DNA from: an uncultured Flavobacteriales bacterium
GTDB lineage: Bacteria > Bacteroidota > Bacteroidia > Flavobacteriales_E > Vicingaceae
Assembly (NCBI GenBank): GCA_905479325.1
Contig: CAJQLW010000070.1
Coordinates: forward strand, 1 to 64,000
Length of the DNA: 64,000 nucleotides
Reading direction: 5' to 3'
Position 1 is the first letter of the stretch; each line of letters opens with the position of its first letter. Position numbers and translations under genes: made by a program. The notes under the pieces are model-generated. The model ran no database searches and was not told where the DNA came from. It saw nothing but the letters and a program-made list of their open reading frames with translations. Of the stretch, positions 8,291 to 17,463 are shown in pieces.

Positions 8291-9198
8291 CTTAAAATTC
8301 GGTCACACTGTTTTTTAAAGTAATAAAGCAGGCCGCTAAATAATACCAATGAAACAATGAGAAAGTAATTTGTTTCTTGTGTTGTACCAACCCGTTCCAA
8401 CTTTTCTTCTATTCCATTTTCTTTCAAGTAAAATGCAATCAATACAGCACTGGTATTGTTTATAAAATGCCCTAAAATTGGAAGCCATAAACTCTTCGAC
8501 CAATAAAAAAGATAGCCAAAAAAAGCTCCAAGAAGTAGTCGAGGTAAAAATCCAAAAAATTGGAAATGAATAAAACTGAAAATAAAAGCGGCTCCCCAAA
8601 TACCCCAATGTGGGTTGCTATTTTTTCCAATCAATGTTTGTTGTAAAACACCTCGAAAAGCTAATTCTTCACCAACAGCAGGCAAAACACCAATTAATAG
8701 AACGTTTATAATTAGGTCGTTGTAGGAATTCAATTTCAATAAAGCCTGGGTTTTAATTGCAGCGCTGTCTTCTGCAGTTCTCATCCAATGCTCAAGCCCT
8801 TGCATCCACTTTGGCAGTTCCAATAGCTTATTCCATTCTACCGTAAAATTTAAAATGGGAAGAAGTAATACAAACAACAAAAACAAAACAGGAAGTAATT
8901 GAATTGTTTTAAGCTCATTCAATTTAAAAAATGAGAGAATTGGTTGTTTTAAAATATAGCAATATATAATTGGTGGAAGAACGAACAGTCCAAAACTATT
9001 GAGAAAAAGAAAAACTTTAGTTAATGTAATGTTTTGCTCAATATCTAAGTTGTTTAGCATAGTTGAAACTTCTCCAAAAGAATTTCCGCTTATTGCGCTA
9101 AGCAGAGCAAATGAGAGAACGGAGAAAATGAATCCGAAGAGTAAAGTAACCGCTAAGTAAACAAGAAGTTTAAAAAACTTGCTATCGAGTGAGCTCAA
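8287..9198 (-). CDS. CPBP-family intramembrane glutamic protease
   Basis: Polytopic membrane protein of 303 residues with about eight hydrophobic segments. The CPBP/ABI catalytic blocks are present: VGEELAFRGVLQ (EExxxR), FSFIHFQFFG and GHFINNTSA (HxxxN). Members are Rce1-like intramembrane proteases. Substrates in Bacteroidota are unknown. Starts at MSSLDSKFFK, divergent from dusB with only 45 bases between. Confidence 0.9.
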   Translation of the reverse strand: MSSLDSKFFKLLVYLAVTLLFGFIFSVLSFALLSAISGNSFGEVSTMLNNLDIEQNITLTKVFLFLNSFGLFVLPPIIYCYILKQPILSFFKLNELKTIQLLPVLFLLFVLLLPILNFTVEWNKLLELPKWMQGLEHWMRTAEDSAAIKTQALLKLNSYNDLIINVLLIGVLPAVGEELAFRGVLQQTLIGKNSNPHWGIWGAAFIFSFIHFQFFGFLPRLLLGAFFGYLFYWSKSLWLPILGHFINNTSAVLIAFYLKENGIEEKLERVGTTQETNYFLIVSLVLFSGLLYYFKKQCDRILS

Positions 9199-9219
9199 TT
9201 GTTAAAGGGTTTTATTGGT

Positions 9220-9227
9220 TAACTTTG
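9220..9227 (+). promoter_or_regulatory. -7 box (TAACTTTG) of dusB
   Basis: TAACTTTG fits TAnnTTTG, with a TTG about 18 bases upstream at 9199-9201 that may serve as the -33 element. It ends 16 bases before the TTG start of dusB, so the leader would be very short. Confidence 0.5.
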
Positions 9228-9243
9228 TAGAAAATATCATTTT

Positions 9244-10242
9244 TTGCCAAAGATAGGAAATATAGACCTTGGGGAATTCCCTTTACTACTCGCTCCCATG
9301 GAGGATGTGAGTGACCCACCTTTTCGTGCACTTTGTAAAGAGCAAGGGGCAGATTTAATGTATACTGAATTTATATCTTCAGAGGGATTAATTAGAGATG
9401 CGGTAAAGAGTGTTCAAAAGCTTGATATTTTCGAATATGAGAGGCCAATTGGTATACAAATATTTGGGAATGATATTGAGTCGATGAAGCTGGCTACGGA
9501 AGTTACCGAAAAGGCTAATCCTGATATCATCGATATCAACTATGGCTGCCCGGTAAAAAAGGTGGCCTGTAAAGGTGCCGGGGCGGGGATTTTACAAGAC
9601 ATTCCAAAAATGGTAAAAATGACGGCAGAAATAGTAAAGTCTACTAGTTTGCCGGTTACCGTTAAGACAAGGTTGGGATGGGATGAGGATACCAAATACA
9701 TTGTTGAGGTGGCAGAACGACTTCAGGATGTTGGAATTCAGGCAATATCTATTCATGGAAGAACGAGAAAGCAAATGTATAAAGGCGAGGCTGACTGGGG
9801 CTTAATTCGTGCAGTAAAGGAGAACCCAAGAATGCATATTCCTGTATTTGGGAATGGAGATGTATTTTCGCCTGAAATTGCCATGGAGAAACGCCAAAAA
9901 TACGGAGTGGATGGTGTTATGATTGGTCGAGCGAGTATTGGTTATCCTTGGATTTTTAGAGAAATAAAGCATTATTTTGCCACAGGAGAGTTATTGGCAC
10001 CTCCATCAATGGCAGAAAGAATACTTGCTGCAGAACGCCATTTGGAAATGTCTGTAAAATGGAAAGGCGAAAAGGTTGGCATAAATGAAATGCGCAGACA
10101 TTATACCAATTACTTTAAAGGAATTCCCAACTTCAAAGAGCATCGCATGAAATTAGTAACTCAAGATACGTATGAGGTTATTAAAGAGGTGTTTGAAGAA
10201 ATTAAAGCAACCTATAACGGAGAGGAAATGGCGTTGGTGTAG
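9244..10242 (+). CDS. dusB: tRNA-dihydrouridine synthase
   Basis: FMN-dependent reductase that makes dihydrouridine in tRNA. The N terminus PKIGNIDLGEFPLLLAPMEDVSDPPFR, the NYGCPVKKVACKGAGAG block with catalytic Cys, and the later HGRTRKQMYKG and DGVMIGRASIGYPWIF segments are all typical of DusB. No ATG lies in frame near the family start. TTG at 9244 gives the expected first residue (MPKIGN in place of the common MVKIGN) and follows a -7 box by 16 bases. 332 residues is standard length. Confidence 0.92.
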   Translation: MPKIGNIDLGEFPLLLAPMEDVSDPPFRALCKEQGADLMYTEFISSEGLIRDAVKSVQKLDIFEYERPIGIQIFGNDIESMKLATEVTEKANPDIIDINYGCPVKKVACKGAGAGILQDIPKMVKMTAEIVKSTSLPVTVKTRLGWDEDTKYIVEVAERLQDVGIQAISIHGRTRKQMYKGEADWGLIRAVKENPRMHIPVFGNGDVFSPEIAMEKRQKYGVDGVMIGRASIGYPWIFREIKHYFATGELLAPPSMAERILAAERHLEMSVKWKGEKVGINEMRRHYTNYFKGIPNFKEHRMKLVTQDTYEVIKEVFEEIKATYNGEEMALV

Positions 10243-10246
10243 CTGT

Positions 10247-10288
10247 AAGGTTTTAATTGTTATTTAATTTATAAAACAATTAGACCTT
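10247..10288 (+). terminator. hairpin between convergent dusB and the LolE-like gene
   Basis: AAGGT then TAATTGTT (10247-10261) pairs with AACAATTA then ACCTT (10275-10288), with a small internal loop. It lies between the two stop codons and could end transcription from both sides. The flanking T tracts are weak. Confidence 0.45.
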
Positions 10289-10315
10289 CTTGGCCCCTCT
10301 AACTATCATTTGAAA

Positions 10316-11515
10316 TTAGACTTTCGTTAAGTTTCTGACAGGATACCAAGAAGTTAAAAAACCAATTACAACTACTGTTATAATAATGTAAATTAACTCT
10401 ACAGGGTTTAGGCTAACAGGATAATAATCTACAATTCCTCCTTCTAATCTAATTAGTCCAACATGTTCTTGTAGTAAACATACTACCACGCCTAAGATCA
10501 GTCCTGAAAAAGCTCCAGTTAAGTTGATCAATATTCCTTCTAGAAAGAAGATACTTCTAATCAGTTTTTTACTTGCTCCAAGGTGAGTTAACGTGTTAAT
10601 ATCTTTCTTTTTGTCGATAATAAGCATACTAAGTGAGCTAAGTATGTTAAATGCTGCAATCATTAAAATGAAAACAAGAATTAAAAAAGTCACCCATTTT
10701 TCTGTCTTGTTGGTTTTGTAAAGCAATTGGTTAAACTCCAAACGCGACTTAACGTTAAAGTCATCGCCGAAAAAGTGAGTTAACTCGTCAGCTAATTGTT
10801 CTAAATCTGCATCTTTTTTAGCTGATATTTCGATAGAACTAATTTCATCGTCGTACTCCAACAAGTCTTGAGCAAAATCCAAAGAAGTAATTACGTATTT
10901 ATTATCATACTCCGGACTTAAATAAAAAATTCCAGCTGGAGAAATCTGCTTTCGATAAACAGAATTCATTGCGTTCAGCGTTGAGATTTTACTTCGTTTA
11001 GGTGCGTAAACGGTTAAGTTTTCTACGCCATTTTCAACATTCAGGTTTAAGTGCAATGATATGCCGTATCCAACAATAGCGTAATTGATGTTGTCCTGTT
11101 GCAAAACTGTTCTACCTTCAACAATGTTGCTGTCAATTTTGCTCATTTCGAGGTAGCTTTGGTCAACTCCTTTAATCTGAACTATGGTTTGTTGGTTTTT
11201 GTATTTAACTCCGCAAACTTCTTTTAACACTCTTGTGTAGTTTTTTACACCAGAAATATTAGCAAGGTCCTCGTAATTAACGGCATTGGAGTGAAATGTT
11301 TTTCCTTCTTTAACTTCAACACGAACATCAGCATCAAATGACTCAAAAAGCGACTCCACCAGTTTTTCAAGTCCATTAAATGCTGAAAGTACGACTACCA
11401 AAGCGAACGTTCCAATAGCAACACTAAAAACAGAAATCCAAGAAATAATGTTAATAGCGTTTTGCGATTTTTTGGCAACAAGATACCGCTTAGCTATGTA
11501 AAAGGGTAAATTCAA
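10316..11515 (-). CDS. LolC/E-type ABC transporter permease
   Basis: FtsX/MacB-type permease related to LolC/LolE, which extracts lipoproteins from the inner membrane. 399 residues with one membrane helix near 25-50 (ISWISVFSVAIGTFALVVVLS), a periplasmic domain of about 220 residues, and three C-terminal helices. The start MNLPFYIAKRYLVAKKSQNAINIIS is the family hallmark. The ATPase partner is not nearby. It begins 4 bases after the rbfA stop and is likely co-transcribed with it. Confidence 0.88.
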   Translation of the reverse strand: MNLPFYIAKRYLVAKKSQNAINIISWISVFSVAIGTFALVVVLSAFNGLEKLVESLFESFDADVRVEVKEGKTFHSNAVNYEDLANISGVKNYTRVLKEVCGVKYKNQQTIVQIKGVDQSYLEMSKIDSNIVEGRTVLQQDNINYAIVGYGISLHLNLNVENGVENLTVYAPKRSKISTLNAMNSVYRKQISPAGIFYLSPEYDNKYVITSLDFAQDLLEYDDEISSIEISAKKDADLEQLADELTHFFGDDFNVKSRLEFNQLLYKTNKTEKWVTFLILVFILMIAAFNILSSLSMLIIDKKKDINTLTHLGASKKLIRSIFFLEGILINLTGAFSGLILGVVVCLLQEHVGLIRLEGGIVDYYPVSLNPVELIYIIITVVVIGFLTSWYPVRNLTKV

Positions 11516-11519
11516 AATG

Positions 11520-11855
11520 CTACTTTAAAAGCTTATCTATCTTTTCTGCGTAGTCGAAAGAGTCATCTAAATAAAACTGTAAATCAGGGATGTGGCGTAA
11601 TTGCTTTCCTACTTTTTTACCAAGAATGTATCGAATTTCTTTGGCATGCTTTCTTATTTCAGTAATCACTTCTTCTCGGTTGTTAGAAGGGAAAAGGCTT
11701 AAGTAACTTTTAGCAATACCCAAATCAGGACTTACCCGCACTTGTGTAACCGAAATCATCAGATTAACCGCTAGGTTGACCTCTTTCTTCGTAAAAATGT
11801 CTCCAATTTCGCGCTGTAAAAGGCGAGAAACTTTTTGTTGTCTAATGCTTTCCAT
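11520..11855 (-). CDS. rbfA: ribosome-binding factor A
   Basis: 30S maturation factor of 111 residues. The KH-like fold is recognisable from QQKVSRLLQREIGDI at the N terminus, then ISVTQVRVSPDLGIAKSYLS and RHIPDLQFYLDDSFDYAEKIDKLL at the end. First gene of a two-gene unit with the LolE-like permease, an arrangement I recall as common in Bacteroidota. A -7 box lies only 8 bases before the start codon. Confidence 0.93.
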   Translation of the reverse strand: MESIRQQKVSRLLQREIGDIFTKKEVNLAVNLMISVTQVRVSPDLGIAKSYLSLFPSNNREEVITEIRKHAKEIRYILGKKVGKQLRHIPDLQFYLDDSFDYAEKIDKLLK

Positions 11856-11863
11856 ATTGGGTG

Positions 11864-11871
11864 CAAAGTTA
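11864..11871 (-). promoter_or_regulatory. -7 box (TAACTTTG) of rbfA, nearly leaderless
   Basis: CAAAGTTA on the plus strand reads TAACTTTG on the minus strand. It ends 8 bases from the rbfA ATG, so the transcript should start at or next to the start codon. Confidence 0.5.
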
Positions 11872-11948
11872 ATAATTCAAAACGCTATTAAGGCCACCTT
11901 CGGCATTGCTTGCTAAATTGACTAATTTCGCATAAATTCTTTGTTCAT

Positions 11949-12899
11949 ATGAAAATTAGCGGATTCAGTTTCGGCAGAAATACTTCTAAATTATATTATC
12001 CAATTAAAGAATCAATTTTGTCTATTTTACCTATATGCGATGAGTTTGTTTTCATTTTAGGGAAAGGTGACGAGGACGATAATACCTTAGAAATTCTTCA
12101 AAGTATTGATTCCCCTAAGTTGAAGATTATTCACACTGAGTGGGATACTGAAAAGTTTCCAAATGGGATGGAGAATGCGCATCAAACAGACATCGCTATT
12201 TCTCATTGCACCGGAGATTGGTTGTTTTACGTGCAAGCAGATGAGGTGGTGCATGAAAAATATTTGCCGGTTATTCAAAAAAGGTGTGAGGAATTATTAA
12301 ATCGCAAGGAAGTGGAAGGGTTACTCTTCAAATACAAGCATTTTTTTGGTGATTACAATCATTATATTAACCATCATGGTTGGTATCAAAATGAAATTAG
12401 AATTGTTCGAAATCATCCAGACATACATTCATTTGAGTCCGCTCAGTCATTCAGACGGATTCCCAATTTTGATGGGAAAAGCTATCGAAAAAGTGAGGGT
12501 ACGCAATTGTTAAAAGTGGCAACTGTAGACGCATACATTTATCATTATGGGTGGGTTCGACCACCAAAATATATGCAGAGTAAGAAAAAAGCGTTAGATA
12601 GCATACATAAAGGAGACAAAAAGGCAGAGAGTCTTTACAAAGAGAGAGACGAGGAGTTTGACTACGGTCCCTTAAAAAGTATGTTAAAGTTTAAGGATAC
12701 TCATCCGGCAGTTATGGCCGACAAAATGAAAGATTTCTCTTGGGCATCCTCGTTGAACTATACAACTAGTAAAAAACCAAACCGCCCTTTATTCAAACAT
12801 GAGAAATTGAAGTATAGAGTTATTTCATGGGCTGAACGAAACTTAAATGCAGGCAAGCATTTTTTCCCTTTTAAGAACTGGAAGGTTTTAGATATTTAA
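11949..12899 (+). CDS. family 2 glycosyltransferase
   Basis: GT-A-fold glycosyltransferase, 316 residues. Residues 1-100 hold the nucleotide-binding half (KISGFSFGRN, then FILGKGDEDDNTLEIL) and the metal-site region GDWLFYVQADEVVHE, where the usual DxD appears as ADE at 97-99. C-terminal part includes HHGWYQNEIRIVRNHPDIHSFE. Sugar donor and acceptor unknown. It precedes the MsbA-type exporter by 9 bases, so a lipid-linked or envelope glycan substrate is plausible. Separate from the large polysaccharide locus at 35-50 kb. Confidence 0.8.
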   Translation: MKISGFSFGRNTSKLYYPIKESILSILPICDEFVFILGKGDEDDNTLEILQSIDSPKLKIIHTEWDTEKFPNGMENAHQTDIAISHCTGDWLFYVQADEVVHEKYLPVIQKRCEELLNRKEVEGLLFKYKHFFGDYNHYINHHGWYQNEIRIVRNHPDIHSFESAQSFRRIPNFDGKSYRKSEGTQLLKVATVDAYIYHYGWVRPPKYMQSKKKALDSIHKGDKKAESLYKERDEEFDYGPLKSMLKFKDTHPAVMADKMKDFSWASSLNYTTSKKPNRPLFKHEKLKYRVISWAERNLNAGKHFFPFKNWKVLDI

Positions 12900-12908
12900 A
12901 TAATTTAA

Positions 12909-14729
12909 ATGAAGAGTTTAAAGAAAATTTTACGGTATATAAAGCCGTATAAGTTATTTGCATTTTTAAGTGTTCTTTCCAATGTTTTCTCGGTTATTTT
13001 TCACCTTCTGTCTCTGTTGGTGTTAATTCCATTTTTGCAATTACTTTTTGGAAAAACGGAACCAGTTTCTGAAGAACCCGAGTTTTCATGGACATCTGAC
13101 TATGTATCTGACACAATTAATTACCAGATGACACCGCACATTGAAGCAAACGGCTTGATGGGAGCATTGTATTATTTATGCATTGCCGTAGCGGTTTTGT
13201 TTTTTGCAAAAAATCTATTTCGCTATTTGGCGAAGTTCTTTCTTGCCTATATTCGAAGCGGAGTGGTTAGAGACATTAGGTCTGATATTTATGCTAAAAT
13301 ATTAGTTCTTCCCCTTTCTTTTTATTCAGAGGAAAAGAAGGGAGACATCATTAGCAGAATTACGGGAGACGTTCAAGAGGTTGAATGGTCAATAATGAAT
13401 TCGTTGGAGATGCTTTTTAGAGATCCCATTTCCATTATTCTTTCATTGGTGTTCATGGTTAGTATTAGTCCTGAGCTTACTATTTTTTCATTTATCCTAT
13501 TGCCAATAAGTGGGTTAATTATTGGTAGAATCGGGAAAAGTTTAAAAAGAACTTCTGCTAAGTTGCAAATAAGAATGGGTGAGTTGTTGTCAAACGTGGA
13601 AGAGACGCTTACAGGACTGCGAATTATAAAGGCCTTTAATGCCGAAAAAGAAGCGAACAATCGCTTTGGCGGTCAAAATGAGATTTATAGAAATACAATG
13701 CTTAGCATGTTTCGTAAACGTGACTTAGCTTCTCCAATGAGTGAATTTTTAGGTTCATTAGTAATGGTTACGCTCCTCTGGTTTGGAGGTTCCATGGTTG
13801 TAGATCCCGCAATGAATTTTGATGGTGAAGATTTCATCGCATACATTACTATGTTTTCTCAACTTTTAAATCCGGCAAAATCCCTGTCAACGGCCTATTA
13901 CAACATTCAAAAAGGTGCAGCATCTACAGAGCGAATAGACGCTGTTTTAGAGGCAGATAATAAGATCTTCGATAAAGAGAACGCTCATTCTAAAAACACC
14001 TTTGAAAAAGAGTTGAAATACGAAAATTTGAGCTTCGCATATGGGAAGGAAGAAGTTCTATCTTCAATAAATTTGAGTGTTTTGAAAGGTAAAATGGTAG
14101 CGCTTGTCGGCCCGTCAGGAGGAGGAAAGTCTACTATGGCCGATTTGCTTCCACGGTTTTATGATGCCAAATTAGGTCGAATAACAATTGATGGCGAAGA
14201 TATTAGAGATATAAAATTGAAAGACCTGAGGGGGTTAATGGGCATTGTATCGCAACAATCAATTTTATTTAACGACAGTGTTTTTAACAACATAGCTTTA
14301 GGGGTAGAAAACCCATCTATGGAGAAAGTGGTAGAAGCAGCAAAAATTGCAAATGCCCACGAGTTTATAGAAAAACTCCCGGAAGGGTATCATACAAACA
14401 TTGGCGATGGAGGAGGTAAACTTTCCGGTGGACAAAAGCAACGGTTAAGTATTGCGCGTGCTGTTTTAAAGAACCCTCCAATTATGATTTTAGATGAGGC
14501 TACATCGGCGCTCGATACTGAATCAGAAAAACTGGTTCAAGAAGCTTTATTTAAATTAATGGAGAATAGAACATCTATTGTTATTGCTCACCGATTGTCA
14601 ACTATTCAAAATGCGGACTTGATTGTCGTGATCCAAGATGGAAGGATTGTGGAGCAAGGAAATCACGATGAATTGATTAATAAATTCGGTGTATACAAGA
14701 AATTGACCGATTTACAAGCATTTGCTTAG
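12909..14729 (+). CDS. MsbA-type ABC exporter (fused permease-ATPase)
   Basis: Half-size exporter, 606 residues: six-helix membrane domain at about 15-330 and a nucleotide-binding domain at about 365-600. Walker A GPSGGGKST, Q-loop region VSQQSILF, signature LSGGQKQR, Walker B IMILDEATSALD and switch His in VIAHRLST are all intact. This class flips lipid A core, other lipids, peptides or drugs. The MsbA-like sequence and the adjacent glycosyltransferase favour a glycolipid. Its stop is followed by the truncated OmpA-like gene. Confidence 0.9.
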   Translation: MKSLKKILRYIKPYKLFAFLSVLSNVFSVIFHLLSLLVLIPFLQLLFGKTEPVSEEPEFSWTSDYVSDTINYQMTPHIEANGLMGALYYLCIAVAVLFFAKNLFRYLAKFFLAYIRSGVVRDIRSDIYAKILVLPLSFYSEEKKGDIISRITGDVQEVEWSIMNSLEMLFRDPISIILSLVFMVSISPELTIFSFILLPISGLIIGRIGKSLKRTSAKLQIRMGELLSNVEETLTGLRIIKAFNAEKEANNRFGGQNEIYRNTMLSMFRKRDLASPMSEFLGSLVMVTLLWFGGSMVVDPAMNFDGEDFIAYITMFSQLLNPAKSLSTAYYNIQKGAASTERIDAVLEADNKIFDKENAHSKNTFEKELKYENLSFAYGKEEVLSSINLSVLKGKMVALVGPSGGGKSTMADLLPRFYDAKLGRITIDGEDIRDIKLKDLRGLMGIVSQQSILFNDSVFNNIALGVENPSMEKVVEAAKIANAHEFIEKLPEGYHTNIGDGGGKLSGGQKQRLSIARAVLKNPPIMILDEATSALDTESEKLVQEALFKLMENRTSIVIAHRLSTIQNADLIVVIQDGRIVEQGNHDELINKFGVYKKLTDLQAFA

Positions 14730-14801
14730 TTTTGTATGTTAAATTATATTAAATATTTTTTCTACTTCTATACATTATAACGGGACTTAAGTGGTGATAG
14801 T

Positions 14802-15794
14802 ATGAAAGTTTACTTGCTTGATGAAGGAGGGAAAATTGTAGATTCGATGTACACCGACACTAAGGGTTATTTCAATTTCGAGAAGTTAAACCCAGATAGG
14901 AATTATAGTTTCAAGCTTAGTGAATCAAAAGATATGAACTTAGCCCTTATAGACGCTGACAATTTAGTTATAGAAGAGGCTGTTATAAATGACAAAGGTA
15001 ATTTCACTTACAAGAAGTTGACTTATCAAGTTGCCAATTTTGAAGCGCTTACACTTGATGATACCCAGTTAATAGAAAACAACAGGACACAAGAAATTTT
15101 TGGACAAGTATATCAAAAGCTTCCAGGAGATTTTAAAGCAGGAATGGAGGTATATGTGTACAATGAGGCTGGAGAAGTTGTAGGAACTGCATTTACAGAT
15201 ACAAATGGAAAATTTAGCTTTAAAAAACTAAATCCCGATGAAAACTATTATTTTAAAATCGAACACCATCTAGAGGATTTTCAGTTAATTACATTGGATG
15301 AGAATGAAAATGTTCTAGAGAAAACAATTAAAAACTCAAATGGAAGATTTAAGTATAGAAAATTAGGAGTTGATGAGCATGTCATTTTATTAGAAGAAGA
15401 AATTGATCATCATCAAGTTATTTATTTCGACAAGAAAAAAGTTGAATTAGATGAATTTACAGTGTATTACCGGTTTGATACAGTACAGTTAAATTCGGAT
15501 GCTAAAATTAAAATGCAAAGATTTTCTGACTTGATTAGAGGACAGCCATTTAAAGTTGAGGTGCATTCATATACAGATAAGAGAGGCTCTACAGATTATA
15601 ATAAAAAGCTTTCAAGACAAAGAACAGAAAATGTTATCAGTTATTTGATTTCAACTGGGCTTAGACAAGAAGACCTAATTGGAAACTATTACGTTGAGTT
15701 AAACCCTGTGGTTGATTGTGAAACAAAACGCTGTACTAATTCAGATCACGCATTAAATAGGCGAACGGTTGTGAAATTGATAAAAATTGAATGA
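14802..15794 (+). CDS. OmpA-like protein with two CarboxypepD_reg/Cna-B-like repeats, 5'-truncated
   Basis: 330 residues. Two prealbumin-like repeats (about 1-40 and 100-155) share the pattern VYxxxExGxxVxxxxTDTxGxFxFxKLNPDxNYxFK. The C-terminal half is an OmpA peptidoglycan-binding domain with VYYRFDTVQLN, HSYTDKRGSTDYNKKLSRQR (D259, R274 as binding residues) and LNRRTVVKLI. There is no signal peptide, which is wrong for an envelope protein. The frame upstream of the ATG still reads RDLSGDS, matching KLPGD before the second repeat, and then meets TAA at 14778. The 5' part therefore appears to have been lost. The gene overlaps the cyclase-HD gene by 4 bases. Confidence 0.75.
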   Translation: MKVYLLDEGGKIVDSMYTDTKGYFNFEKLNPDRNYSFKLSESKDMNLALIDADNLVIEEAVINDKGNFTYKKLTYQVANFEALTLDDTQLIENNRTQEIFGQVYQKLPGDFKAGMEVYVYNEAGEVVGTAFTDTNGKFSFKKLNPDENYYFKIEHHLEDFQLITLDENENVLEKTIKNSNGRFKYRKLGVDEHVILLEEEIDHHQVIYFDKKKVELDEFTVYYRFDTVQLNSDAKIKMQRFSDLIRGQPFKVEVHSYTDKRGSTDYNKKLSRQRTENVISYLISTGLRQEDLIGNYYVELNPVVDCETKRCTNSDHALNRRTVVKLIKIE

Positions 15795-17329
15795 TTGAGA
15801 TGATGATTGATACTGCATTAAGTGTTCCTTCAATTTGGTTGAGTATTATAATATTATGCGTTTTAATATTTGGGCTTTACCTCTTATACAAGAACAGAAT
15901 TATAAGGGTTCAAAAGCAAAAAGACCTATTAGAATTTCAGGTAAAACAACGAACCATAGAAATTATTAAGCAAAAGGAGCAAGTTGAGAAGCAAAAAAGA
16001 ATGTTGGAGCAGGAAAAGGCTAAAACAGAAAAATTGCTACTTAACATTTTGCCAAGAGAAATGGCAGATGAGCTGAAGAACAAGGGAAAAGCAAAAGCTA
16101 GAAAATACAGATCTTCAACAGTAATGTTTACCGACTTTGAAGGGTTTACTAAGTGGGCTGAGCTTTATAAGCCTGAAGATTTAGTAGCAGAGCTTGACAG
16201 TTACTTCATTAAGTTCGACGAGATTGTTAACAAATACAACGTAGAGAAAATTAAAACTATTGGGGATGCCTATATGGCTGCCGGGGGAGTTCCAATTCGA
16301 AATAAAAGTAATGCCATTGATACAACGCTAGCAGCTCTAGAAATTCAACGAGCAATGCAAGAAATCAAAAGCCAAAAAGAAGCGCTTGGGCAGAAGGGAT
16401 GGGATTTGCGAATTGGACTACATTCAGGTGCGTTGATTGCAGGAGTTGTAGGTATTAAGCGTTTTGCCTATGACATCTGGGGAGATACGGTGAACGTGGC
16501 AGCACATATGGAATCTAGTGGAGAGGTTGGAAAGGTGAATGTTTCTGAAACAACTTACGAAGCTATCTCCGAGTTTTTTATAACAGAGTATAGAGGCAAA
16601 GTTAAGGCGAAAAATAAGGGGGGAATAGACATGTACTTTGTACATGGGGTTAAGGAAGAATTATCAGAAAATGAAGATAAAATAACTCCAAATGAGGCAT
16701 TTTGGCACTATGTAAATTTGAAGTTGTATAGCAACATTAATTATAAAAATGCCGAGAAGTATATCATTAAGCGTTTAGCAGGAGATCTTCCTCAAGGTCT
16801 TCACTACCACGGAATACACCATACAAAAGATGTTTGTGAAGCAGTAGAACGCTTGGCCATTTGGGAAGGGGTGAAAGGGGAAGAGTTATACCTACTAAAG
16901 ACAGCAGCTTTGTATCATGACGCAGGTTTTATTGACTCTTATGAGAGTAATGAACCCATCGGTGCTAACCTTGCTAAAGAAATGCTGCCCAATTTTGGTT
17001 ATACTGAAGAGCAAATCCAACAGGTCATTGAATTAATTGAAGCAACAAAAATGCCTCAAAATCCAAAAAATCACTTAGAACAAATAATGTGTGACTCTGA
17101 TTTAGATTATTTAGGGCGCCAAGACTTCTATTCAATTGCAGAGACATTGCGACAAGAGTTAATTGAATTTGGAAAATTGGAAGATAATCCAATGCAATGG
17201 GTAGAAATGAACATTGGCTTTTTAAGTGGGCATAAATACTTTACCAAGTCATCGCAGGCTAGAAGACAACCTGAGAAAGAAAAACGAATTGGAGAATTGA
17301 AAGATAAGTTAGCTGCTTCAAAAAAGTAA
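15791..17329 (+). CDS. class III nucleotide cyclase fused to an HD domain
   Basis: 512 residues: one membrane helix (about 15-33), a coiled coil (35-85), a class III cyclase domain (105-290) and an HD-type hydrolase domain (about 305-490). Cyclase metal residues D115 (FTDFEGFT) and D159 (GDAYM), and base-selecting K155 and D228, predict an ATP-using enzyme. The transition-state Asn is N235, but the usual Arg four residues on is H239. The HD part shows HYHGIHHTKDV, LYHDAG (H376, D377) and CDSDLDYLG, so its metal site looks complete. One chain might both make and degrade a cyclic nucleotide or another phosphate ester; this is an inference. The coiled coil resembles that behind large sensor domains, but no sensor is present. 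Starts in ATGA overlap with the OmpA-like gene. Confidence 0.85.
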   Translation: MIEMMIDTALSVPSIWLSIIILCVLIFGLYLLYKNRIIRVQKQKDLLEFQVKQRTIEIIKQKEQVEKQKRMLEQEKAKTEKLLLNILPREMADELKNKGKAKARKYRSSTVMFTDFEGFTKWAELYKPEDLVAELDSYFIKFDEIVNKYNVEKIKTIGDAYMAAGGVPIRNKSNAIDTTLAALEIQRAMQEIKSQKEALGQKGWDLRIGLHSGALIAGVVGIKRFAYDIWGDTVNVAAHMESSGEVGKVNVSETTYEAISEFFITEYRGKVKAKNKGGIDMYFVHGVKEELSENEDKITPNEAFWHYVNLKLYSNINYKNAEKYIIKRLAGDLPQGLHYHGIHHTKDVCEAVERLAIWEGVKGEELYLLKTAALYHDAGFIDSYESNEPIGANLAKEMLPNFGYTEEQIQQVIELIEATKMPQNPKNHLEQIMCDSDLDYLGRQDFYSIAETLRQELIEFGKLEDNPMQWVEMNIGFLSGHKYFTKSSQARRQPEKEKRIGELKDKLAASKK

Positions 17330-17463
17330 ATTGGTACGATATTTACAGCATCGTATAAAAATTATTAATTTAGTGAGGTATTTTAGAGCGTAAAACCTTA
17401 TTTGTTTAAGATTAACGTGTTAATTTAGACGGCTAGTAGTCGGAATTATAAGATAAAAAAGGT

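Noticed and set aside
14730-14800. Promoter or second gene in the AT-rich gap before the OmpA-like gene.
   Set aside because: No box matching TAnnTTTG and no coding frame other than the RDLSGDS remnant.
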